NCBI GenBank assembly: GCA_020850915.1
Contig: JADZDV010000452.1
Coordinates: 1-7,216 of the forward strand
DNA: 7,216 nucleotides
From: Chloroflexota bacterium
Lineage (GTDB): Bacteria > Chloroflexota > UBA6077 > JADZDV01
Direction: 5' to 3'
Shown here: positions 1 through 5,002 of the stretch, one piece after another
Layout of the letters: each line of letters starts with the position of its first letter
Position numbering within the stretch: position 1 is the stretch's first letter
Made by a program: the position numbers and the translations under genes
The notes under the pieces: generated by a model
The model's database searches: none
Told to the model about the DNA's origin: nothing
The model's input: the letters and a program-made list of their open reading frames with translations, nothing else

Positions 1-20
1 TAGTAGAGGAGGGTAGGCGC

Positions 21-779
21 GTGGCGGAGCTGCTCGACCTGATCGCCGGCCTCGACGAGCGGGTCGCCATCCTACGAGACGTCCAGATCTCGCTCGACCC
101 AGAGCGTGTCTACCGGGCGCAGGGCGTTACGTCAGGACGGGTATCGCCGGCGGTGAGAGCCGTGACAGGGGCGATGCTGCCCGAGGCGCGACGCCTGCTC
201 GAGCCGACCATCTGCTGCCGGGTGCTCAGGGTGCAGCAGGTCGGGCATGACAGCGTCACGCTCGCGGAGGGACTGTTCTTTCAAGGCCGACTCCCCGCGG
301 TGCTGTTCCGTGGCTGCTCGCACCTGTTCGCGGCAGTCTGCACGGTCGGCTCCGCCCTCGACCGACGAATCGCCGAGCTGTCCGAGGCTGGCGAGATCGT
401 CGAAGCGTTCGTCCTGGACGCGGCGGGCAGCGCGGCCGCCCGGGAGCTCAAGACCGTGGTCCAGGCGCTGGCCACCCGGTGGGCGATGGCGCACGGCGCG
501 ACAGCAGGCCGAACGGCCGGCCCGAACAACAGCTCCTGGCAGTTGGCCGACCAGCGCGTGTTCGAGCGCTGCCTTCCGCTTGCTGGGATCGGCGTCGAGG
601 TGACCGATGAGCTGCTGTTCAAGCCTGCGAAGACCGTCTCCCTGGCGGTTGGGATTGGCGACAAGCCCGAGGAGGACGCCAGGGACGGCGAGGACGCCGG
701 GGACGGTGAGGACAGCCAGGGCGGTAAGGATAGTGAGGGCGACGATTGCTTGATCCAGGCGACCTGGCAGCTCTGTTGA
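21..779 (+). CDS. Stand-alone methionine synthase activation-domain-like protein (MetH_act family) with acidic repeat tail
   Basis: 252 aa from a GTG start, chosen because AGAGGAGGG (5-13) lies 7 nt upstream. Residues about 95-212 resemble the cobalamin-dependent methionine synthase activation domain: a hydrophobic stretch with ...AAVCTVGSALDRRI (104-117), VLDAAGSAAARELK (131-144), WQLADQ (173-178) and IGVEVTDELLFKPAKTVSLAVGI (190-212), the last matching the family's IGVxLTxSxxxxPxKSVS block. Family knowledge: such proteins use S-adenosylmethionine to reactivate an oxidised corrinoid on a partner protein in the cytoplasm. The usual SPGY-like SAM-contact motif appears here as GPNNSSW (167-173), so SAM binding is uncertain. 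The C-terminus is unusual: an acidic repeat (218-241) replaces the cysteine-rich end that I recall in stand-alone relatives, leaving only Cys243 and Cys252. The homocysteine methyltransferase follows 37 nt downstream, which supports the assignment and suggests one transcript. The family call is fairly secure; the exact partner and activity are inferred. Confidence 0.75.
   Translation: MAELLDLIAGLDERVAILRDVQISLDPERVYRAQGVTSGRVSPAVRAVTGAMLPEARRLLEPTICCRVLRVQQVGHDSVTLAEGLFFQGRLPAVLFRGCSHLFAAVCTVGSALDRRIAELSEAGEIVEAFVLDAAGSAAARELKTVVQALATRWAMAHGATAGRTAGPNNSSWQLADQRVFERCLPLAGIGVEVTDELLFKPAKTVSLAVGIGDKPEEDARDGEDAGDGEDSQGGKDSEGDDCLIQATWQLC
672..743 (+). repeat. In-frame degenerate 18-bp tandem repeat, four units, encoding acidic hexapeptides
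   Basis: Four consecutive 18-bp units (672-689, 690-707, 708-725, 726-743) encode EDARDG, EDAGDG, EDSQGG and KDSEGD inside the C-terminus of the first gene. The first two units are nearly identical and the later ones have drifted, as expected from slippage expansion followed by divergence. The peptide is highly acidic and Gly-rich, so it is probably a disordered linker between the folded domain and the last ten residues. Confidence 0.8.
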
Positions 780-816
780 TCCGGGTAGCCAGGTCCGGCC
801 AGTCCCAGGAGGGTCA

Positions 817-1704
817 ATGGTGAACCGCTTGCTCGCGCTGCTGGAGCAGCGCTGTCTCGTGGGCGATGGTGCGATGGGAACCATGCTGCAGGAGTCCGGC
901 CTCTTCACCGGCTTGTGTCCTGAAGAGCTGAACCTGAGCCACCCGGAGGCTGTCATAGCGATCCACGCGGCATACCTCGAGGCCGGCGCAGACATGATCG
1001 AGACCAACAGCTTCGGCGGGACGCGGATCAAGCTGGCATCTGCCGAGTTCGCCGGCTCCGTCTCCGAGGTCAACCGAGCGGCGGCCCGGATCGCGCGCGA
1101 CGCGGCGGGCGAGCGCGTGGTCCTCGGCTCGGTAGGGCCGCTCGGCCATCTGCTAGAGCCGTACGGCGAGATCGGCTACGAAGAGGCCGTCGCCAACTTC
1201 CGGGAGCAAGCCGAGGCGCTGGCCGATGGAGGCGCGGATGCGCTGATCGTCGAGACCATGTTCGATCTGAACGAGGTCAAGGCCGCGCTCGAAGGCAACC
1301 GGCGGGGGCCGAGCCTGCCCGTGGTCTGCACGATGACGTTCGACACCCGACTCCACACCATGTTCGGCGTGAGCCCTGCCCAGGCTGTGCAGGAGCTGCA
1401 CGATCTGGGCGTCGTCCTGATCGGTGCAAACTGCGGCACCGGCCCGGAGGAGATGCTGGAGGTGGCTCACCAGATGCAGGCGGCTTGCCCAGAGGCCAAC
1501 CTGATCGTTCAGCCAAACGCCGGCATGCCCGAACTGACCGAGAACGGGACGGTGGCCTACCGGCTCGATCCGCCGTCATTGGGAGCGTACGCCGCGCGGT
1601 TCAAACAGATGCGCGTGAAGGCGATCGGATCCTGTTGCGGTAGCACCCCAGCCCACACGCGTAGCATCGCGGAGGCGGTCAAGGGCGGAAACGTCCCTCA
1701 GTAG
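817..1704 (+). CDS. Homocysteine S-methyltransferase family protein (MetH N-terminal-domain type)
   Basis: 295 aa, a typical length for a single homocysteine-binding TIM barrel. Visible family motifs are GDGAMGTML (16-24) on the first strand, ADMIETNSFGG (58-68), and the zinc-binding cysteines Cys206 (in GANCGTGPEE) and Cys273-Cys274 (in GSCCGSTPAH). All three metal ligands are present, so the enzyme should be active. Family role: zinc activates the homocysteine thiolate, which takes a methyl group to give methionine. This protein has no pterin- or cobalamin-binding domain, so the donor must be a separate methyl-corrinoid protein or another methyl donor such as S-methylmethionine. The activation-domain gene immediately upstream favours a corrinoid donor. 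AGGAGGG (807-813) lies only 3 nt before the ATG and 6 nt before a GTG at 820, so translation may really begin at 820. Family certain; methyl donor inferred. Confidence 0.95.
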   Translation: MVNRLLALLEQRCLVGDGAMGTMLQESGLFTGLCPEELNLSHPEAVIAIHAAYLEAGADMIETNSFGGTRIKLASAEFAGSVSEVNRAAARIARDAAGERVVLGSVGPLGHLLEPYGEIGYEEAVANFREQAEALADGGADALIVETMFDLNEVKAALEGNRRGPSLPVVCTMTFDTRLHTMFGVSPAQAVQELHDLGVVLIGANCGTGPEEMLEVAHQMQAACPEANLIVQPNAGMPELTENGTVAYRLDPPSLGAYAARFKQMRVKAIGSCCGSTPAHTRSIAEAVKGGNVPQ

Positions 1705-1709
1705 CTCCC

Positions 1710-1735
1710 GTCGCGATCCGGGAGGCGGATCACGC
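1710..1735 (+). repeat. 26-bp direct repeat, copy 1, containing dyad GATCCG-N5-CGGATC
   Basis: This copy matches 1784-1809 at 24 of 26 bases. Its core is a perfect inverted repeat, GATCCG (1715-1720) and CGGATC (1726-1731), around a GGAGG loop, with two further pairs (1712-1713 with 1733-1734) beyond a single mismatch. It starts 6 bp after the methyltransferase stop codon, so it could serve as a 3' hairpin for that gene, but no T-run follows. Alternatively it is an operator for a dimeric DNA-binding protein. Confidence 0.8.
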
Positions 1736-1783
1736 TCCGGCGCCGCCACGCTGGCCGGCTGCTCCAGCCCCTCGTCGCAAAGA

Positions 1784-1809
1784 GTCGCGATCCGGGAGGT
1801 GGATCATGC
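1784..1809 (+). repeat. 26-bp direct repeat, copy 2
   Basis: This second copy starts exactly 74 bp after the first, close to seven helical turns of B-DNA. Its two differences are both C to T (1800 and 1807). In a + strand RNA hairpin both turn a G-C pair into a G-U pair, so the fold is kept; as a DNA palindrome one arm is weakened. The GGAGG loop (1795-1799) is a Shine-Dalgarno-like sequence with an ATG 6 nt beyond it (1806). Confidence 0.8.
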
Positions 1810-1831
1810 CCCATCGCTGCCTCGCGCTCCC

Positions 1832-1837
1832 TATAAT
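1832..1837 (+). promoter_or_regulatory. Probable -10 box (TATAAT) of the lipoprotein gene promoter
   Basis: This is a perfect TATAAT in otherwise GC-rich DNA. No TTGACA-like -35 lies 16-18 bp upstream (about 1808-1816 reads as C-rich sequence), so the promoter may depend on an activator, for example one bound at the 26-bp elements whose centres lie roughly 47 and 121 bp before the expected start. Transcription would begin near 1843-1845, giving a leader of about 120 nt before the GTG at 1964. Confidence 0.5.
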
Positions 1838-1850
1838 TCCTCAAACGGCG

Positions 1851-1874
1851 GGACCGAGCCGGAAAGCTCGGTCC
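1851..1874 (+). promoter_or_regulatory. Perfect 9-bp stem hairpin in the predicted 5' leader
   Basis: GGACCGAGC (1851-1859) pairs exactly with GCTCGGTCC (1866-1874) around a six-base loop. No T-run follows, so it is not a standard intrinsic terminator. It would lie about 7 nt from the predicted 5' end of a transcript from the TATAAT at 1832, where such hairpins can stabilise mRNA or form part of a regulatory leader. It could equally be a protein-binding dyad. Confidence 0.5.
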
Positions 1875-1963
1875 GGACCAGAGCCAAGGCGGGATCCCCA
1901 TGGTTGCGCAAGCAGCGTCCCCGGGTGTCACCGTAGCCCTGGTCTAACAGGCGAGGGGTCTTC

Positions 1964-2818
1964 GTGAACGTGCCATTGCTCATCCCGGGGTCGCGCCGGT
2001 CGCGCGGCCTGTTCTCCAGCCTGCTGGGGTTGCTCCTCGTCTTCACGACCGCGTGTGGGAGCGGCAACTCTGGCTTTCCGCGCGACAAGGGCGACTACAG
2101 CATCCAGCCCAACTCGCTGACCTACGACGGCGAGAGCTACGCGTTCTTCTGGGTGGATGCGAGCGGCGGTCTGCACCAGGCGAAGGGCAAGGACGTTCGC
2201 CTCGTCCAGAACGACGCGCGAACGTACCTGACGGTTGGCGACGGCTCGCCGATCGTCCACCTCAAGGCTGACGAGGGCATCATCGTTCGCGGGCGCGACC
2301 GGGGCGGCGAGTACAGCACCAGCTGGTTCCCGTTCTTCGCGGGCTACGCGCTCGGGGGGATGGGGAACTGGGGCGGCTATCGGCCACCGCCAGACACCCT
2401 GAGCGGCGATCGCACGCCCAGCTATCGCTACCCGCCGACGGACTCCTTTGGACGAGACGAACAGCTCAACGGCAGCATCTCGCAGCCAAAGGCGCAGACG
2501 CCTGATTACAGCAAGGTAGCGCCCGCGCCGTACTCGGTGAGTGGCCAGAGCGGCGGCACCGGTGGTGGCAACGCGGCGACGAACAAGTCCACCGGTCCGC
2601 TGAGTGGCCAGGCGGGTGGGACCGGGGCTGGCAGCGCGGCCAGCAACAAGGGGACGTTCTCGGCCAAGCCCTCCACCGGCAGCGGCGGAACGGGCGTGGG
2701 AGGCGGCTCAGGCCTGAGCGGCTCGAGCGGTCGAGGCTCCAGTGTGTCCCCGCCCAGCTCCGGCAGCCGCTCCGCGCCGAGCCGGCCGTCGTTCGGAGGT
2801 GGCGGACGCCGGCGGTAG
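1964..2818 (+). CDS. Probable lipoprotein of unknown function with Gly/Ser-rich repeated C-terminus
   Basis: 284 aa from GTG 1964, preceded by GAGGGGT (1953-1959); a second in-frame GTG at 1970 is also possible. The N-terminus looks like a lipoprotein signal: Arg-rich n-region (R11, R12, R14), hydrophobic core 16-27 and FTTAC with Cys31, although Thr rather than Leu at -3 makes the lipobox imperfect. Residues 38-110 look like a small globular, probably beta-rich domain with no motif I recognise. An aromatic/Gly segment (SWFPFFAGYALGGMGNWGGY, 120-139) follows, then Pro-rich sequence to about 190. The rest is Gly/Ser low complexity, including two 21-residue repeats (193-213 and 214-234), ending in FGGGGRRR. 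The protein is likely anchored outside the membrane with a disordered tail. It is flanked by metabolic genes that give no functional clue. The ORF is convincing from its signal peptide and codon use; function is unknown. Confidence 0.7.
   Translation: MNVPLLIPGSRRSRGLFSSLLGLLLVFTTACGSGNSGFPRDKGDYSIQPNSLTYDGESYAFFWVDASGGLHQAKGKDVRLVQNDARTYLTVGDGSPIVHLKADEGIIVRGRDRGGEYSTSWFPFFAGYALGGMGNWGGYRPPPDTLSGDRTPSYRYPPTDSFGRDEQLNGSISQPKAQTPDYSKVAPAPYSVSGQSGGTGGGNAATNKSTGPLSGQAGGTGAGSAASNKGTFSAKPSTGSGGTGVGGGSGLSGSSGRGSSVSPPSSGSRSAPSRPSFGGGGRRR
2540..2665 (+). repeat. Two 63-bp in-frame tandem repeats in the lipoprotein gene
   Basis: Units 2540-2602 and 2603-2665 each encode 21 residues beginning SGQ[S/A]GGTG and sharing an [N/S]AA[T/S]NK block. 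They are similar but not identical, pointing to an old duplication of a linker module in the low-complexity tail. Confidence 0.7.
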
Positions 2819-2843
2819 GGGCGGCGCGGAGCGTGACCGCGTG

Positions 2844-2862
2844 GCCGGCGCGCGGCGCTGGC
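2844..2862 (+). terminator. Weak candidate: GC hairpin after the lipoprotein gene
   Basis: GCCGGCGC (2844-2851) pairs with GCGCTGGC (2855-2862), with one G-U pair and a three-base loop, 25 nt after the lipoprotein stop. There is no T-run, so termination activity is doubtful, and chance pairing is common at this GC content. The rest of the 2819-2943 gap shows only the Shine-Dalgarno for the next gene. Confidence 0.25.
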
Positions 2863-2943
2863 ACGAGCACTGCCTCATGGACGCCACGGGGGCCGCGCCG
2901 ATGGTGACGCGGCGAGAAGCGCGAAGCCGCGCAGGGAGCTCAC

Positions 2944-4008
2944 ATGTCTGCCAGAACGAACCTCGAGGCCCAGGGGACCGGCGCTGAACGCTCGGATGTG
3001 ACCGTCTCGCCGGGCCTGCTCCGCTGGGTGCTCGAGCGCGTGCTGCTGTCACGCGCGCTGGACGACCGCCTCTGGATGTTGACGCGCCAGGGGGGCGTCA
3101 ACTTCGTGCTCACGGCGCGGGGCCACGAAGTGGCGCAGATCGCCAGCGCCGCGGCGCTCCGCCCAGGGCACGACGTTGTGCTGCCGTACTACCGCTCCAT
3201 GCCGCTGACCCTGGCACTCGGTGTGACGCCGTACGAAGTCCTCCTCGGCGCGTTAGCCCGTGGGAGCGACCCGCATTCCGGTGGACGCCAGCTCACGATG
3301 CACCTCTCCAGCCCGAGACTGCGGATCCTCAGCATGTCGAGCGTTGTGGGGAGCCACATTCCGCACGCGGCCGGCGCCGGCTGGGCGATCAAGATGCAGG
3401 GCGGCGACGAGGTGGTCGCCTGCTACTTCGGCGATGGCGCCACCGCGGAAGGCGACTTCCACGAGGGCCTGAACATGGCCGCCATCCATCGCTTTCCGGT
3501 CATCTTCTTCTGCGAGAACAACGGCTGGGCGATCAGCGTGCCGAACACGCTCCAGATGCCGACTCACACGGTGGCCGAGCGGGCCGCGGCGTACAACATG
3601 CCCGGCATTCGGGTGGACGGCAGCGACGCGCGCGCCGTGGAGCAAGCGATGCGCCAGGCTGTGCAGCGGGCGCGAGCCGGCGAGGGGCCAACACTCATCG
3701 AGGCGGTCGTGACGCGCATGGCGGCTCATTCGTCGCAGGACGACGATCTCTACCGCACCGAGGCCCAGCGGGCGGAGGCGATCGCGCGTGACCCGCTGCC
3801 GGTCTTGAAGCAGCAACTGATCCAGGCCGGGCAGCTCACCGAAGCAGAGATCGCGGAGATGGAGGCGCACTTCCGAGCGAGCATTCTCGCCGATGCCGAT
3901 CGGGCGATGGCCGAGCCGCCTCCTGACCCCTCGCGGGCACGGCGCTGGCTGTTCGCGGGTGACCCGCCCCATCCCGGGACGCACGCGACTGGCGGGGAGG
4001 CGCGCTGA
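2944..4008 (+). CDS. 2-oxo acid dehydrogenase E1 component, alpha subunit (branched-chain type)
   Basis: 354 aa, usual length for the family. ATG start with AGGGAG (2933-2938) 5 nt upstream. The thiamine pyrophosphate/Mg motif is complete: GDGATAEGD (163-171) through ENN (191-193). Residues about 115-145 (GRQLTMH... LSMSSVVGSHIPHAAG) match the E1 alpha pattern of branched-chain 2-oxo acid dehydrogenases, and AAHSSQDDDLYR (260-271) corresponds to the HSTSDD-type active-site loop. Family role: the alpha2beta2 E1 decarboxylates a 2-oxo acid on TPP and passes the acyl group to lipoyl-E2 in the cytoplasm. Branched-chain specificity is the best reading; pyruvate or acetoin dehydrogenase E1 alpha are alternatives that sequence alone cannot exclude. 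The stop overlaps the start of the beta subunit gene (TGATG at 4006-4010), so the two are translationally coupled. No E2 or E3 gene is adjacent. Confidence 0.93.
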   Translation: MSARTNLEAQGTGAERSDVTVSPGLLRWVLERVLLSRALDDRLWMLTRQGGVNFVLTARGHEVAQIASAAALRPGHDVVLPYYRSMPLTLALGVTPYEVLLGALARGSDPHSGGRQLTMHLSSPRLRILSMSSVVGSHIPHAAGAGWAIKMQGGDEVVACYFGDGATAEGDFHEGLNMAAIHRFPVIFFCENNGWAISVPNTLQMPTHTVAERAAAYNMPGIRVDGSDARAVEQAMRQAVQRARAGEGPTLIEAVVTRMAAHSSQDDDLYRTEAQRAEAIARDPLPVLKQQLIQAGQLTEAEIAEMEAHFRASILADADRAMAEPPPDPSRARRWLFAGDPPHPGTHATGGEAR

Positions 4009-4985
4009 TGAGCCAGATGAGCATTGTCGAGGCGGTCCGGGCCGCGATGGTCCAGGAGATGCGGCGCGATAGTCGTGTCTGCCTGCTGGGCGAGGACGTC
4101 GGCGTCAAGGGTGGCGTGTTCAAGGCGACGGACGGCCTGCAGGCCGAGTTCGGCGATCCGCGGGTCATGGACGCGCCGATCGGGGAGTCCGGCATCGCCG
4201 GTATGGCGATCGGCGCCGCTATGTTGGGCTTTCGCCCAATCGCCGAATTCCAGTTTGCCGACTACAGCCACCCGGCGTTCGATCAGATCGTGAGCCAGGC
4301 GGCCACCATCCGCTGGCGCTCGGTGGGCGGCTTCGACGTCCCGGTCGTGTTCCGCGCACCCTGCGGCGCCGGCGTGCTGGGCGGACTGTACCACTCGCAA
4401 AGTGTCGAGGCGTTCTACTGCCACGTGCCCGGGCTGAAAGTCGTCTTTCCATCCACTCCGTCCGACGCGAAAGGTCTGCTCGTCTCCGCCATTCGGGATC
4501 CGGACCCGGTCTGGTTCTTCGAGCACAAGAAGAGCTACCGCCGTTACCGGGAGGAGGTCCCGGACGACCCGGACTTCAGCATTCCGATCGGAGAGGCGAG
4601 AGTGGACCGAGCCGGTACGCGGCTCTCGGTCATCACGTACGGCGTCGGCGTCCACTGGGCCCGCGAGGCGGTCGAGATGGTGCCGGACATCTCCGTTGAG
4701 ATCCTGGATCTGCGCACGCTCGCTCCGCTGGACCACGAGGCGATCGCTCGATCGGTGCGGAAGACCAGCAAGGTGCTCATCGTCCACGAGGACAATCGCA
4801 CCATGGGGCTAGGCGCGGAGATCGCCGCCTTCATCGCTGAGGATCTGTTCGAACACCTGGACGGCCCCATCATGCGTGTGGCCGCGAACGATTGCCACCT
4901 CCCGTACAACCTGCCGGAGGAGAGCGCCATCATCCCGAACCCGACGGTCGTGGCGGAGGCGATTCGGAAGCTCGCGGCGTACTGA
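4008..4985 (+). CDS. 2-oxo acid dehydrogenase E1 component, beta subunit
   Basis: 325 aa, standard length. The ATG overlaps the alpha stop and is served by GGGGAGG (3994-4000), 7 nt upstream. Conserved elements: LLGEDVGVKGGVFKATDGL (26-44), DAPIGESGIAGMAIGAAM (55-72) with Glu60, the residue expected to contact the TPP aminopyrimidine ring, FQFADY, and GGLYHSQSVEAFYCHVPGLKVV with His129, the usual active-site histidine. The C-terminal transketolase-like domain (from about 200) has ILDLRTLAPLDHEAI and VHEDNRTMGLGAEIAA. It forms the heterotetramer with the preceding alpha subunit. GGLYHSQS and the overall pattern fit branched-chain/pyruvate-type E1 beta and rule out transketolase or DXS. All key residues are intact, so it is likely functional provided E2 and E3 are supplied from elsewhere in the genome. 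Confidence 0.95.
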   Translation: MSQMSIVEAVRAAMVQEMRRDSRVCLLGEDVGVKGGVFKATDGLQAEFGDPRVMDAPIGESGIAGMAIGAAMLGFRPIAEFQFADYSHPAFDQIVSQAATIRWRSVGGFDVPVVFRAPCGAGVLGGLYHSQSVEAFYCHVPGLKVVFPSTPSDAKGLLVSAIRDPDPVWFFEHKKSYRRYREEVPDDPDFSIPIGEARVDRAGTRLSVITYGVGVHWAREAVEMVPDISVEILDLRTLAPLDHEAIARSVRKTSKVLIVHEDNRTMGLGAEIAAFIAEDLFEHLDGPIMRVAANDCHLPYNLPEESAIIPNPTVVAEAIRKLAAY

Positions 4986-4993
4986 GCGCCGCG
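4973..4993. terminator. Candidate bidirectional hairpin between convergent genes
   Basis: CGCGGCG (4973-4979) and CGCCGCG (4987-4993) form a perfect 7-bp GC stem with a seven-base loop that contains the E1 beta stop codon. It lies 9 nt past the stop of the acyl-CoA dehydrogenase on the other strand, so it could end both transcripts. Neither side has a T-run, so it would be non-canonical; coding sequence forms half of it. Confidence 0.35.
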
Positions 4994-5002
4994 TCGCCGA
5001 GC

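Larger units (their letters stand above)
1705..1963. other. Structured intergenic region upstream of the lipoprotein gene
   Basis: This 259-bp gap holds, in order, a first 26-bp dyad element (1710-1735), a weak GCTGG/CCAGC inverted repeat (1750-1754 with 1764-1768), a second copy of the element (1784-1809), a perfect TATAAT (1832-1837), a 9-bp hairpin (1851-1874), an 8-bp palindrome TTGCGCAA (1904-1911), and a possible long-range pairing of GACCAG (1876-1881) with CTGGTC (1939-1944). I recognise no known riboswitch consensus in it. The density of symmetric elements is much higher than in the other gaps of this window. Confidence 0.6.

Noticed and set aside
132..1073. A 313-codon ORF on the - strand
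   Set aside because: It lies antisense across two clear + strand genes; long antisense ORFs are expected at this GC content and the translation matches no family.
1712..1809. CsrA-type binding hairpins (GGA in the loop)
   Set aside because: The loops do contain GGA, but the flanking consensus is not met and CsrA is not expected in the suggested lineage.
1806..1967. A 53-codon ORF with a well-placed GGAGG and a GTGA overlap with the lipoprotein start
   Set aside because: The peptide is Pro/Arg/Ser-rich with no recognisable domain, the likely TATAAT promoter lies inside it, and the second copy's ATG is absent from copy 1. A leader peptide is possible but unsupported.
3253..4787. Overlapping - strand ORFs of 243 and 345 codons
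   Set aside because: Both are antisense to the E1 alpha and beta genes, with His/Arg/Ala-rich translations typical of shadow frames.
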